Shown: piece after piece, positions 7,953 through 16,733 of the stretch | Position numbering within the stretch: the first letter of the stretch is position 1 | Layout: each line of letters opens with the position of its first letter | From: Paracoccaceae bacterium | GTDB taxonomy: Bacteria > Pseudomonadota > Alphaproteobacteria > Rhodobacterales > Rhodobacteraceae | NCBI GenBank assembly: GCA_026419405.1 | Contig: JANZZL010000053.1 | Coordinates: 1 to 56,117, forward strand | Length of the DNA stretch: 56,117 nt | Direction of reading: 5' to 3' | Program-made: the position numbers and the translations under genes | The notes under the pieces: generated by a model | Database searches by the model: none | What the model was told of the DNA's origin: nothing | What the model saw: the letters and a program-made list of their open reading frames with translations, nothing else

Positions 7953-9167
7953 CTACGCTGCGGGCCTCGTGACCGTGATCTGCGTCACGTCGCAGTTTCC
8001 GTGCTGGAAGGTTGCCGCGCAAGAGGCAAGATAGAAGTTCCACATCCGCCGGAAGCGGTCGTCGAAGCCCAGCCGCTGCACCTCGGCCCAGCGCCGGTTG
8101 AAGGCCTCGTGCCAGCGCCGCAGCGTCTGGCTGTAGCTCTGGCCGAACTCGAAGGAGTCGCGCACCAACAGGCCGGCGCGGGCGATCTCCTGCCGCAGGA
8201 TCGAGGGCGAGGGCAGCATGCCCCCCGGGAAGATGTACTTCTGGATGAAGTCGACGCCCCGCTTGTAGACGTGCCAGCGCCGGTCGTGGACGGTGATGAT
8301 CTGCAGCGTCGCGTTCCGCCCCGGCTTCAGCCGCGCGCGCAGCGTGTCGAAGTAGACCGGCCAGTACTTCTCCCCCACCGCCTCGAACATCTCGATCGAG
8401 GCGATGCCGTCGTAGCTGCCGGTCTCGTCGCGGTAGTCCAGGAGCTTGATCTCGACCCGGTCGGAGAGGCCGGCCCGCGCGATCCGCCGCGTGGCATAGT
8501 CGTGCTGGGCCTTCGAGATGGTCAGGCCGGTGACGCGCAGGCCGCGCTCCCTCGCGGCGTATTCGGCAAAGCCGCCCCAGCCGCAGCCGATCTCGAGCAC
8601 GTGCTCGCCGGGCCTGGCGCCGATCCGGTCCACCATGCTCTCGTACTTCTGGATCTGCGCCCGTTCGAGCGACTCCTGCCCGGTGCGGAACAGCGCCGAG
8701 GAGTAGGTCATCGTCTCGTCGAGCCAGAGGGCGTAGAAGTCGTTCCCGAGGTCGTAATGGGCGGCGATGTTCCGGCGCGCCTGCGCGCGGTGGTTGCGGC
8801 GCAGCCAGTGACGCAGGTTCTCCCAGGCGCGCACCAGGCCCATGCCGGGAAAGCCGTCGTAGACCCGCTCGTTGCCGGCGTGCATCAGGTCCATGAAGGC
8901 CATCAGGTCGGGCGTGGACCAGCCGCCCTCGAGATAGGCGTCGCAGAAGCCGAGGTCGCCCTCGCGGATCAGGCGGGCGAAGAGGTCCGGGTCGTGCACG
9001 TGCAGCTCGGCCACCGGCCCGGGCTTCGGCCCCTCGGCGCGGAAGCGCCGTCCGTCGGGCAGGATCACGTCGAGCCGTCCGTTCTCGAGCGCGCGCGCCA
9101 TCTCGAAGGCCTGCGCGAAGTAGCGCGGCAGGCCCTGCTGGCCCCGTGTCGATGTCAGGTAGTGCAC
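7953..9167 (-). CDS. cfa: Cyclopropane-fatty-acyl-phospholipid synthase family methyltransferase
   Basis: A 404-residue SAM-dependent methyltransferase that modifies unsaturated acyl chains of membrane phospholipids. The SAM-binding motif VLEIGCGWGG lies in the middle. Downstream are the EMFEAVGEKYW and IFPGGMLPS motifs of the CFA/Cfa-like family; ahead of them is the AHYDLGNDFYALWLD segment. The GTG at 9167 is chosen because it follows AAGGGGA at good spacing; the nearby ATG is in another frame. In R. sphaeroides a cfaA gene sits beside the photolyase gene in the RpoE singlet-oxygen regulon, and here too cfa follows the photolyase gene. Confidence 0.93.
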   Translation of the reverse strand: MHYLTSTRGQQGLPRYFAQAFEMARALENGRLDVILPDGRRFRAEGPKPGPVAELHVHDPDLFARLIREGDLGFCDAYLEGGWSTPDLMAFMDLMHAGNERVYDGFPGMGLVRAWENLRHWLRRNHRAQARRNIAAHYDLGNDFYALWLDETMTYSSALFRTGQESLERAQIQKYESMVDRIGARPGEHVLEIGCGWGGFAEYAARERGLRVTGLTISKAQHDYATRRIARAGLSDRVEIKLLDYRDETGSYDGIASIEMFEAVGEKYWPVYFDTLRARLKPGRNATLQIITVHDRRWHVYKRGVDFIQKYIFPGGMLPSPSILRQEIARAGLLVRDSFEFGQSYSQTLRRWHEAFNRRWAEVQRLGFDDRFRRMWNFYLASCAATFQHGNCDVTQITVTRPAA

Positions 9168-9234
9168 TGGTTCATCCCCTTCCCCGACGGAGAGGTTAGA
9201 CTGATCGAAGTCGTCACGGCAACCCCTTGATCCA

Positions 9235-10656
9235 TCAGCGCTTCCAGGATTCGTAAGCGGCCAGCGCACGGGCCCGACCCTCGGCCGCGCCGACGATCGG
9301 CGCGGGGTAGGGATCGGTGGGCGACATGCGCCAGCTTTCGGGAATTGCGTCGAAGAAGCTCAGCGCCGTCGCCGGAGGGTCCGCCTGCCCCTCGGCGATC
9401 CATGCGCGCCGGTAGCGGCCCTCCGGGTCGAAGCGCTCCGCCTGGGTCTCGGGGTTGAACACGCGGAAGTAGGGGGCCGCGTCCGGTCCCGATCCGGCCG
9501 TCCACTGCCAGCCCATGGCGTTCGAGGCGGGATCCCAGTCGATGAGGCAGTGCTCGAACCACGTCCGGCCGATGCGCCAGTGCGTCATCAGGTTCTTGGT
9601 GAGATAGGAGGCCACGATCATGCGCGCGCGGTTGTGCATGGTGCCGGTGACATACATCTCGCGCATCGCGGCATCGACGAAGGCAACCCCCGTCCGGCCG
9701 CGCTTCCAGGCCACCACCTCGGGGCTGCGGTCGTCCTCGTTCCAGGGAAAGCCGTCCCATTCCGCGCGCCAGTTCCGGTCGATGATGTGCGGGGTGTGAT
9801 AAACGAGGTGCCAGGCGAAGTCGCGCCACACGAGCTCCTTGAGGAACGTCTCGGCCCCGGCACTGCCCTGCTCCAGCGCGCGACGGCCGGCGTGCCAGCA
9901 GGTTCGCACCGAGATCTCGCCCCAGGCGAGGTTCTCCGACAGGCGCGAGGTGCCCCCGGCGGCGGGGAAGTCGCGCAGCTCGGCGTAGCGGTCGATGCGG
10001 CTGCGCAGGAACTCCTCCAGCCGGGCCCGCGCCGCCTCTTCGCCCAGGTTGAGGTGGCGCGCCACCACGGCCGCGCCGCGGCGCATGGCGCGCCCGAGGC
10101 CCCAGGCGGCGAGGTCCTCGCCGTCCGGCCATCCGGCCGGCGCGGCGAGGCGGGCGGGCGCTGGCAGCGGTTCGCCCGGGTCGAGGTCGCGGACCGCCCG
10201 CCAGTAGGGCGTGTAGACGCGGTAGCAACCGCCCTGCCCGGTCAGCACCGTCCAGGGTTCGTGCAGGACGTGGCCGGGAAAGCTGCGCGCGTCGATCCCC
10301 CCGGCCTTCAGCCCCGCCTTCACGGCCTCGTCGCGCGCCCGCGCGGCCGGATCGTAGAGGCGCGTCCACCAGACCGCGCCCGCGCCGGTCTCGGCCACGA
10401 GCGCCCGCAGCGCGTCGAGCGCCCGGCCCCGCCGCAGGACGAGGCGCGAGCCGATCGCGCCGAGCCTGGCGGCGAAGCGCTCCACGCCAAGCCCGAGCCG
10501 CCACTTCGGCGCGGCGCCGAGGGTCTCGACGACCTCGTCGCAGAGGAACACGGGGATGACCGGCCGCCCGGTCGCCGCAGCGGCCGCCAGCGCCGGATGG
10601 TCGGAAAGGCGCAGGTCGCGCCGGAACCACAGAAGGATCGGTGAGGTCTCTGCCAT
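9235..10656 (-). CDS. phrB: Deoxyribodipyrimidine photolyase
   Basis: A 473-residue cryptochrome/photolyase family protein that repairs cyclobutane pyrimidine dimers using light. It opens with ILLWFRRDLRLSDHPAL (antenna domain). The C-terminal FAD domain has WRDFAWHLVYH, the VDAAMREMYVTGTMHNRARM helix and the W-x6-DWDPASNAMGWQW segment, in which the FAD-binding Arg/Asp and electron-transfer Trp residues are found. It lies 32 nt downstream of the class V aminotransferase gene, and a possible RpoE-type promoter overlaps the end of that gene. Confidence 0.96.
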   Translation of the reverse strand: MAETSPILLWFRRDLRLSDHPALAAAAATGRPVIPVFLCDEVVETLGAAPKWRLGLGVERFAARLGAIGSRLVLRRGRALDALRALVAETGAGAVWWTRLYDPAARARDEAVKAGLKAGGIDARSFPGHVLHEPWTVLTGQGGCYRVYTPYWRAVRDLDPGEPLPAPARLAAPAGWPDGEDLAAWGLGRAMRRGAAVVARHLNLGEEAARARLEEFLRSRIDRYAELRDFPAAGGTSRLSENLAWGEISVRTCWHAGRRALEQGSAGAETFLKELVWRDFAWHLVYHTPHIIDRNWRAEWDGFPWNEDDRSPEVVAWKRGRTGVAFVDAAMREMYVTGTMHNRARMIVASYLTKNLMTHWRIGRTWFEHCLIDWDPASNAMGWQWTAGSGPDAAPYFRVFNPETQAERFDPEGRYRRAWIAEGQADPPATALSFFDAIPESWRMSPTDPYPAPIVGAAEGRARALAAYESWKR

Positions 10657-10687
10657 GCCTGCCTGCCGACGGCAGGTCGGGTGCCTG

Positions 10688-10717
10688 CCTAGAGCACCTG
10701 ATCTAGCGCCCGGATCA
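10688..10717 (-). promoter_or_regulatory. Possible RpoE (singlet-oxygen ECF) promoter ahead of the photolyase gene
   Basis: On the minus strand TGATCC (10717-10712) is followed after 18 nt by TCTAGG (10693-10688), about 32 nt before the photolyase start. TGATCC is, as I recall, the -35 element of Rhodobacter RpoE promoters, whose regulon includes the adjacent photolyase and cfa genes. The -10 match is uncertain, and the -35 also encodes protein (Leu-Ile-Arg of the upstream gene), so chance is possible. Confidence 0.35.
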
Positions 10718-11918
10718 GCCGGTCAACCTCGTCCTCGCTGGTATAGTGCAGGAACGACAGCCGCAGGACGCCCTTCCGCGGATCCACCCCCATCGCCTCG
10801 AGCGGGCGGACGGCATAGAAGTCGCCGCCTCCGGCCATGATCCCGTGCGGAGCGAGCGCGGCGGCAGCCTCGGCGCCGGGGCGGTCGAGCTCGATCGCCA
10901 CGGTCGGCGCGCGGCCCCGCGCCGTCCGCGGGCCGATCAGGCGGATGTCGTTGCGGCCCGTGAGGTAGTCGAGAAGCGGCCCGAGCAGCGCCTCCTCGCG
11001 CTGGCGGATGAGCTCGTGGACGACCTCGGCGCGCCCGGTCATGTCGCGCCCCGCGCGGACGTGATGGGCATAGACCGCATCGATGTAGTCGGCGATCCCC
11101 GCCGAGGCGGCGATCTGCGCATGGTCGGGCCCGGCCGGCGTGAAGCGCTTGTGGAGCGTGGCGGCGTTGAAGTAGTGCCCCTGGTTGGGCAGGTGGTCCC
11201 CCACCCGGTGCCGGACGACCATGATCCCCTGATGCGGGCCGAAGGTCTTGTAGGCCGAGAACAGGTAGATGTCGGCATTGAGCTTGGCGACGTTCGGCAG
11301 CCCGTGGGGCGCGTAGCTCACCCCGTCGACGCAGACGAAGGCCCCGGCGGAATGGGCCATCCGGGTAATGCGCGCCACGTCGTTGATCTCTCCGACCACG
11401 TTCGAACAGTGCGGGAAGCAGACCAGACGCACCTTCTCGTCGAGCAGCGGGGCCAGGCGCTCGGGGTCGAGCCGCCCGGTCTGCCGGTCGATCCCCCAGA
11501 CGCGGATCTCGATCCCCTCGTCGGCCAGCCGCCGCCACGGGCCGGTGTTGGCCTCGTGGTCCTGGTCGGTGACGACGATCGCCGCCGGCTTGCCGCGCAG
11601 CCACTGGCGCACCGCGTTGGCCAGCACGTAGGTATTGGCGCTGGTCGAGGGGCCGAAGCTCACCTCCTCGGTCGCCACGCCGAGGATCCGCGCCATCCGC
11701 TCGCGGGCCTGGTCCATCTCGATCCCCGCCGCCTCCGAGGCCGCGTAGGGGCCGTAGGGCTGCACCTTCCGCTCGCGGTAGAAGCGGTGCAGGCGCCAGA
11801 CCACGTAGCGGCAGGCATAGGAGCCGCCGGCGTTCTCGAAGAAGGCCTGATCGCGCAGCGCGGGTTCCTGGAACGCCGGGAACTGGGCGCGCACGAAGTC
11901 GAGGTCGAGTGATTTCAT
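10689..11918 (-). CDS. Cysteine desulfurase-like class V aminotransferase
   Basis: A 409-residue PLP-dependent protein of the cysteine-desulfurase-like (VC1184-type) branch of the class V aminotransferases. The PLP lysine is in FSAYKTFGPHQG. FENAGGSY near the N-terminus and the DQDHEAN and VCVDGVSYAPHG segments match the fold. The loop that carries the active-site Cys in IscS/SufS is not evident, so sulfur transfer cannot be assumed. It heads the minus-strand run towards the photolyase gene and diverges from the ialB-like gene across 185 nt that must contain both promoters. Confidence 0.85.
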   Translation of the reverse strand: MKSLDLDFVRAQFPAFQEPALRDQAFFENAGGSYACRYVVWRLHRFYRERKVQPYGPYAASEAAGIEMDQARERMARILGVATEEVSFGPSTSANTYVLANAVRQWLRGKPAAIVVTDQDHEANTGPWRRLADEGIEIRVWGIDRQTGRLDPERLAPLLDEKVRLVCFPHCSNVVGEINDVARITRMAHSAGAFVCVDGVSYAPHGLPNVAKLNADIYLFSAYKTFGPHQGIMVVRHRVGDHLPNQGHYFNAATLHKRFTPAGPDHAQIAASAGIADYIDAVYAHHVRAGRDMTGRAEVVHELIRQREEALLGPLLDYLTGRNDIRLIGPRTARGRAPTVAIELDRPGAEAAAALAPHGIMAGGGDFYAVRPLEAMGVDPRKGVLRLSFLHYTSEDEVDRLIRALDQVL

Positions 11919-12103
11919 GGGTGCGGAGTGTCACCTTTATCGCGCCGCCGTCAACACGTGCCAAACGGGCCGCGGCGCGCGCCGCCGTCCCGCGCGGGGC
12001 GGATCCGGGGTCGACGGGCACCCCCGGTGCCCCTAATCTGCCGCTGGCGCGGCGGCTGCGGAGTCGCCCGCGCCGCCCTTCGCGCAACGCCCGCCGAGGC
12101 CCC

Positions 12104-12628
12104 ATGCGACCGATCCTGCCCCGCGGCGGTGCCGCCGCCCTCGCCCTGCTCGCCGCCGCCGCCGCGGCGCAGCCCGCCGCCGCGGAGGAGGCCGCGGGCC
12201 CGGCCCCGGACCGCAGCATCGAGGCCGGGGAGACGCCCTGGCAGGTCTCCTGCACGCCCGAGGCCGAGGGCACGACCGTCGCCTGCTCGATGATCAAGAG
12301 CCTGACGATCGGCGAGGCGAAGACGGTGGTCGCGCAGGCCGCGGTCGTCGCGGGCGAACCGCCCGCCCTGCGGTTCCTCGCACCGCACGGGATGTCGCTG
12401 CCCGACGGCCTTGCGATCAGCGTGGACGGGCGCGCCCTGGCGACCGCGCCCTACCGCACCTCGCTTCCCGGCGGGGCGATCGCGGTGATCGAGCTCACCC
12501 CCGAGATCGAGGGTGCCCTCGCGGGCGGACGGCGCCTCAGGATCGAGGGCGTGCAGAACAACGGCAGCCCGCTCGCCTTCGAGATGAGCCTCACGGGGTT
12601 CGCCGCCAGCCTCGCCAAGCTGCGCTGA
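12104..12628 (+). CDS. Invasion-associated locus B (IalB) family exported protein
   Basis: A 174-residue protein with an Ala-rich signal peptide (about 1-24) and an IalB-type body. The body includes W-x-V-x-C near residue 46, an internal second Cys, and repeated hydrophobic strands ending in LAFEMSLTGFAASL. IalB proteins are periplasmic or outer-membrane proteins of alphaproteobacteria, named from Bartonella erythrocyte invasion; in free-living species the role is unknown. The ATG at 12104 is chosen because it begins the signal peptide; the frame is open further upstream but Arg-rich. It converges on trmJ with a 19-nt gap. Confidence 0.85.
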   Translation: MRPILPRGGAAALALLAAAAAAQPAAAEEAAGPAPDRSIEAGETPWQVSCTPEAEGTTVACSMIKSLTIGEAKTVVAQAAVVAGEPPALRFLAPHGMSLPDGLAISVDGRALATAPYRTSLPGGAIAVIELTPEIEGALAGGRRLRIEGVQNNGSPLAFEMSLTGFAASLAKLR

Positions 12629-12647
12629 CGGCGCGCGGGGCCCCGCC

Positions 12648-13379
12648 CTAGCCGGCGCGGCGGACGAGCTGGCGCAGCACCCCGTGCAGGGTCTGCACGT
12701 CCGCCGCGGTCAGCGGCATCCGGCTCCAGAGGTTGCGGAGCGCAAGCCGCATCCCCTCGGCCTTGTCCGGCGGGAAGAAGAAGCCCGCCGCCTCCAGCCG
12801 CTCCTCCCAGTGCGCCGCCAGGCGCTCGACCGCCGCGCGCTCGGCCGGCACCGGAAAGTCCGCGACCGGCCGCGCCGGCCCCTGCCGGTGCCATTCGTAG
12901 GCCACGAGCAGGGCGCATTGCGCGAGGTTGATCGAGGGGAAGGCCGGGTTGACCGGCACCGTCACGATGGCCGTGGCATGGACCAGGTCGGCGTTCTCGA
13001 GCCCCGCCCGCTCGGGGCCGAAGACCACCGCCACGCGCAGGCCCGCGGCGGCATGGGCGCGCGCCTCGGCCATCGCCGCCGCCGGGTCGAGGACCGTCTT
13101 GGTCATCTCCCGCGGGCGCGCGGTGGTGGCATAGACGACGTGACAGTCGGCAACCGCCTCGGCGAGCGTGTCGAAGTGGCCGGCCGCATCGAGGACGCGC
13201 CCCGCGCCCGAGGCCATCGCCACCGCCTTGGGGCTCGGCCAGCCGTCGCGCGGCGCCACCAGCCGCATCCGGTCGAGCCCGAAGTTCAGCATGCCCCGCG
13301 CGGCCGCACCGATGTTCTCGGGCAGCTGCGGCCGCACGAGGACGAAGACGGGGTCAGGAACGGTGCCCGGCGCGCTCAT
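12648..13379 (-). CDS. trmJ: TrmJ-like tRNA (cytidine/uridine-2'-O-)-methyltransferase
   Basis: A 243-residue SPOUT-family enzyme, expected to methylate the ribose of nucleotide 32 of tRNAs. It has the N-terminal LVRPQLPENIGAAAR motif, the central VVFGPERAGLEN motif, and the C-terminal PVNPAFPSINLAQCALLVAYE trefoil-knot motif. The C-terminal tail of about 80 residues matches the TrmJ extension. It lies 49 nt upstream of lpxB's end on the other side and is separated from the lpx cluster by its own start region; it may be transcribed alone. Confidence 0.92.
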   Translation of the reverse strand: MSAPGTVPDPVFVLVRPQLPENIGAAARGMLNFGLDRMRLVAPRDGWPSPKAVAMASGAGRVLDAAGHFDTLAEAVADCHVVYATTARPREMTKTVLDPAAAMAEARAHAAAGLRVAVVFGPERAGLENADLVHATAIVTVPVNPAFPSINLAQCALLVAYEWHRQGPARPVADFPVPAERAAVERLAAHWEERLEAAGFFFPPDKAEGMRLALRNLWSRMPLTAADVQTLHGVLRQLVRRAG

Positions 13380-13428
13380 GACCCCGCGCCTTATCCCCGC
13401 CCGGCGCGGGGCGCAAGCGCAAGCGGGC

Positions 13429-14595
13429 TCAGCGCAAGTGCGCGAGCACCGAGCGCGCCGCGCGCAGACCCGGCGCCTCGCCGCCGCGGCCGAGCCGCTC
13501 CATCGCGCGGTCGAGCGCGTGCGCCTGCGTCGCGCGCGCGGCCGGATCGTCGAGCAGCGCCAGCAGCGCCCCGGCCATCGGCCCCGGCCGGCAGGCGGGG
13601 CCGAGGAACTCGGGCACGGCGCGGGTCTGCGTGACCAGGTTCACCAGCGTCACCGTGTCGATCCGCGCGAGCCGCCTCATCACCGCCCAGGTCAGCGGTG
13701 CCATGTCGTAGCCGATGACCATCGGCACGCCGGCCGCCGCGAGTTCCAGCGAGACCGTGCCCGAGGCGGCAAGCGCGGCATCGGCGGCGCGGAAGGCCGC
13801 GCGCTTGGCCGCGCCGCCGGGGTCGGCGCGGGCGTCGATCACCACCGGCCGGCCGGGCCAGCCGCGGGCCAGCGCGGCAACCCGGTCGGCCAGATGCGCG
13901 ACCGCCGGCACCAGGACGCGCAGATCGGGGTGGGCGGCCTGGACCAGCCGCAGCGTCTCGCCGAACCGCTCGCCCAGGCGGGAGACTTCGGCCTCGCGCG
14001 AGCCCGGCAGGGCGAGCACGACCGGGGCATCGGGGGCAATGCCGTGGCCGTCGCGGAAGGCGGCCGCCTCGGCGGGCGTCGCCTGGGGTTCGGCCACCAC
14101 CGGATGCCCGACGAAGTCGCAGGTCATGCCCGCCGCCTCCATGTAGGGCGGCTCGAAGGGCAGCAGCGCCAGCACGTGGTCCACGACCTTCGCCATGCGC
14201 GCGGCGCGGCCGGGTCTCCAGGCCCAGACCGAAGGCGCGACGTAGTGGATCGTGCGCAGCGACGGCCGGGTCAGGCGCGCCCGGCCGGCAAGCCGCAGCG
14301 AGAAGTCGGGGCTGTCGATGGTGACGAGCGCATCGGGTCGCATCATCGCCACCGAACGCGCCGCCTGCGAGAGCCGCCGCAGCAGCCGGGGATAGCGCGG
14401 CAGCACCTCTGCCAGGCCCATCACCGACAGGTCGCTCATCGGAAAGAGGCTCCTGAGCCCCTCGGCCTCCATCGCCGGCCCGCCCACGCCCGCCACCTCG
14501 ACCCTCGGGGCAAGCGCGCGCAGACCGGCAATCAGCGCCGCGCCCAGCCGGTCGCCCGAGGGTTCGCCGGCCAGCAGGAAGAGGCGCGGGCTCAT
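13429..14595 (-). CDS. lpxB: Lipid-A-disaccharide synthase
   Basis: A 388-residue GT-B glycosyltransferase of family GT19. It joins UDP-2,3-diacylglucosamine and lipid X to form the lipid A disaccharide at the inner membrane. LAGEPSGDRLGA at the N-terminus, GVGGPAM, and HYVAPSVWAWRPGR are signature segments, with LPGSREAEV in the nucleotide-binding half. It overlaps the upstream lpxI stop by 4 nt (ATGA) and is the last gene of the envelope cluster. Confidence 0.95.
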   Translation of the reverse strand: MSPRLFLLAGEPSGDRLGAALIAGLRALAPRVEVAGVGGPAMEAEGLRSLFPMSDLSVMGLAEVLPRYPRLLRRLSQAARSVAMMRPDALVTIDSPDFSLRLAGRARLTRPSLRTIHYVAPSVWAWRPGRAARMAKVVDHVLALLPFEPPYMEAAGMTCDFVGHPVVAEPQATPAEAAAFRDGHGIAPDAPVVLALPGSREAEVSRLGERFGETLRLVQAAHPDLRVLVPAVAHLADRVAALARGWPGRPVVIDARADPGGAAKRAAFRAADAALAASGTVSLELAAAGVPMVIGYDMAPLTWAVMRRLARIDTVTLVNLVTQTRAVPEFLGPACRPGPMAGALLALLDDPAARATQAHALDRAMERLGRGGEAPGLRAARSVLAHLR

Positions 14596-15395
14596 TGCGC
14601 GAGCAGGAAGAGGCCGGCTTCGCCGGCGGCGGCAAGCGTATCCTCGCGGTCGAGGATCAGCACCGACCCGGCCGCGACGACGATGCCCGCAAGGCCGGCC
14701 GCCGCCGCGCCCCGCACCGTGCCGGGGCCGATGGCGGGCATGTCCACCCGCAGGTCCTGGCCGGGCTTGGGGCGCTTGACCAGCACGCCGCGCGCCCCGC
14801 GGCGCAGCGCCGGATCCGTCCGCGCCACCTGCTCGAGCAGGGCGTCGGTGCCCTGGATCGTCTCGATGCCGAGGCAGAGCCCGCTGCCCACCACGCAGGC
14901 CTGCCCGACGTCGAGCGGGCCGAGCGCGGCCAGGATCGCCGTCGCGCGGTGCGCATCGTCGCGCGCGGTCCGGTCGGGGGGCTGCCCGGCCAGCAGACCC
15001 GGCCCGGCGACGAGCCCCGGCACGAGCTCGTGCGCGCCGCGGACGGCGAAACCCTCCTCCTCGAAGATGGCCACGACCAGGCGCAGGAGCGCGTCGTCTC
15101 CGCCCTGCATGGCCGCGGCGAGGCGCGGCGCAAGCGCCCGCATCTTCGGGTCGAAGGCCATCGGGTCGAGCGCCGGCCGGCGCATCGCCCCGGCGAGGCA
15201 GACGGTGTCGATCCCCTCGGCGCGCAGGTCGTCGAACAGCCGGCCCAGTTCCTCGAAGCGCGCACCGATCTCGGGGGCGCCGGGGTTCTGCGCCTCGACC
15301 CCCTCCACCCGCACCATCCAGGCGCCGTGGTTCGCCGCCAGCACCGCCGCGGGCAGCGCCCCCGAGCCGGCGATCACCGCAAGCCCGCCGGACAT
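14592..15395 (-). CDS. lpxI: UDP-2,3-diacylglucosamine pyrophosphatase LpxI
   Basis: A 267-residue DUF1009-family enzyme. It replaces enterobacterial LpxH and cleaves UDP-2,3-diacylglucosamine to lipid X and UMP in alphaproteobacteria. The N-terminus LAVIAGSGALPA is typical. The C-terminal domain has GIETIQGTDALL, VLVKRPKPGQDLRVDMPAIGP and AGIVVAAGSVLIL, all characteristic. It lies between lpxA and lpxB with a 1-nt gap and a 4-nt overlap, supplying the step between them. Confidence 0.94.
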   Translation of the reverse strand: MSGGLAVIAGSGALPAAVLAANHGAWMVRVEGVEAQNPGAPEIGARFEELGRLFDDLRAEGIDTVCLAGAMRRPALDPMAFDPKMRALAPRLAAAMQGGDDALLRLVVAIFEEEGFAVRGAHELVPGLVAGPGLLAGQPPDRTARDDAHRATAILAALGPLDVGQACVVGSGLCLGIETIQGTDALLEQVARTDPALRRGARGVLVKRPKPGQDLRVDMPAIGPGTVRGAAAAGLAGIVVAAGSVLILDREDTLAAAGEAGLFLLAQ

Positions 15396-15396
15396 C

Positions 15397-16194
15397 TCAG
15401 CGCGGCGTCAGGAACGACCGGTCGCTGTCGCCGAGGATGAAATCGACGATCTCGCGCACGTAGTCGCTGGTGGTCTCCTCCCCGAGCCGGCGCGCCCGGT
15501 CGATGAAGGCGCCCTCGCCCTGGGCGAGCATCTGGTAGGCGGCGCGCAGCGCGGTGATGTCCTCGCGCGGGACGCCGCGCCGCTTCAGCCCCACGAGGTT
15601 GAGCCCGTCGAGCTCGCCCCGCGGCGCCTGCACGAGGCCGTAGGGGATCACGTCGTTGGTGACCATCGTCACCGCGCCGATGATCGCGCCCCGGCCGATC
15701 CGCACCCACTGGTGCACGCCGGACAGGCCGCCGACGATCACGTCGTCCTCGATCACGCAATGCCCGGCCAGCGCGGCGTTGTTGACGAGGATCACCCGGT
15801 TGCCCACCCGGCAGTCGTGCGCGACATGGGCGCCGGCCATGATCAGGCAGTCGTCGCCCACCCGGGTCACCCCGCCGCCGCCGGCCGTGCCGGTGTTCAG
15901 CGTGGCGCCCTCGCGGATCCGGGCGCGGGCGCCGACGATCAGCCGGCTTTCCTCGCCCCGGAACTTCAGGTCCTGCGGCACCTCGCCGACGCAGGCGAAG
16001 GAGAAGATGGTCGAACCCTCGCCGATCTCGGTATCGCCGGTGACCACCGCATGGGGCTTGAGCGTGACGTTGGCGCCCAGCCGCACCCGCGGACCGACGC
16101 AGGCGAAGGGCCCGATCTCGCAGCCCGGTCCGATGACGGCGCCGTCCTCGACATGGGCCTTGGGATGGATCCGCGCGGAGGCGTCGATGGCCAT
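15397..16194 (-). CDS. lpxA: UDP-N-acetylglucosamine O-acyltransferase
   Basis: A 265-residue left-handed beta-helix acyltransferase that starts lipid A synthesis by 3-O-acylation of UDP-GlcNAc. The sequence is made of hexapeptide repeats (I-H-P-K-A-H, V-I-G-P-G-C, and so on). The central GAHVAHDCRVG carries the catalytic His region. GVHQWVRIGRGAIIGAV and a C-terminal helical domain follow. It sits 5 nt after fabZ and 1 nt before lpxI. Confidence 0.95.
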   Translation of the reverse strand: MAIDASARIHPKAHVEDGAVIGPGCEIGPFACVGPRVRLGANVTLKPHAVVTGDTEIGEGSTIFSFACVGEVPQDLKFRGEESRLIVGARARIREGATLNTGTAGGGGVTRVGDDCLIMAGAHVAHDCRVGNRVILVNNAALAGHCVIEDDVIVGGLSGVHQWVRIGRGAIIGAVTMVTNDVIPYGLVQAPRGELDGLNLVGLKRRGVPREDITALRAAYQMLAQGEGAFIDRARRLGEETTSDYVREIVDFILGDSDRSFLTPR

Positions 16195-16199
16195 CGGCC

Positions 16200-16670
16200 T
16201 CAGCCCTTGAGGTCCATCATCGCGGTGAACTCGGCCTCGGCGCAGAGCGCGCCCGCCACCTTGCCGTGGCCGAGGAACTTCCAGACCCGGCCGCCGCCGC
16301 GCTTGACCGTGACGTGCAGCTCGAGCACGTCGCCCGGCACGACCATCCGGCGGAACTTGGCATTGTCGATCGACATGAAGTAGGTGAGCAGCTCCCGGTC
16401 CACGGTGTTCATCGAGAGACCGACGACGACCGCCGCCGTCTGCGCCATCGCCTCGATGATGGTCACGCCGGGCATGATCGGCGCACCGGGGAAATGCCCC
16501 TGGAAATGCGGTTCGTTGAACGTGACGTTCTTGATCCCGACGGCGCCCTCGTTGAGCCGGATGTCGCGTACCCTGTCGATCAGCAGGAAGGGGTAGCGGT
16601 GCGGAATGATCCGCTGGATCAGGTGGATGTCGGCCTCGGCCGGGGCGGTCGTCGTGGCCTGTTCGTTCAT
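16200..16670 (-). CDS. fabZ: (3R)-hydroxyacyl-ACP dehydratase FabZ
   Basis: A 156-residue hot-dog-fold dehydratase of type II fatty acid synthesis. It has the [13 protein letters not shown] segment and the catalytic His/Glu in [20 protein letters not shown]. The ATG at 16670 follows a near-perfect Shine-Dalgarno AAGGAGGAAC. It competes with LpxA for hydroxyacyl-ACP, and their adjacency is conserved in proteobacteria. Between it and ompH is a 63-nt gap holding a hairpin. Confidence 0.96.
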   Translation of the reverse strand: MNEQATTTAPAEADIHLIQRIIPHRYPFLLIDRVRDIRLNEGAVGIKNVTFNEPHFQGHFPGAPIMPGVTIIEAMAQTAAVVVGLSMNTVDRELLTYFMSIDNAKFRRMVVPGDVLELHVTVKRGGGRVWKFLGHGKVAGALCAEAEFTAMMDLKG

Positions 16671-16690
16671 CGTTCCTCCTTCCGGTCGGC

Positions 16691-16712
16691 TGGCGCCCTT
16701 GCTAGCAAGCGC
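16691..16712. other. Inverted repeat between ompH and fabZ
   Basis: GGCGC-C-CTTGC-TA-GCAAG-CGCC lies in the short gap between the ompH stop and the fabZ Shine-Dalgarno, with a 12-bp palindromic core CTTGCTAGCAAG (16698-16709). It has no U-tract, so it may be an mRNA-processing or attenuation hairpin in the operon. Confidence 0.4.
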
Positions 16713-16733
16713 CCCGGCGCGGAGCAAGCGCAC

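Noticed and set aside
10689-11918. Assignment of the class V aminotransferase as IscS/SufS
   Set aside because: No clear catalytic cysteine loop and no isc/suf genes nearby; it fits the cysteine-desulfurase-like branch instead.
13168-16383. A plus-strand open frame of over 1000 codons opposite trmJ, lpxB, lpxI and lpxA
   Set aside because: It lies antisense to four well-recognised genes, is Arg/Pro/Ala/His-rich without motifs, and results from the high third-position GC of the real genes.
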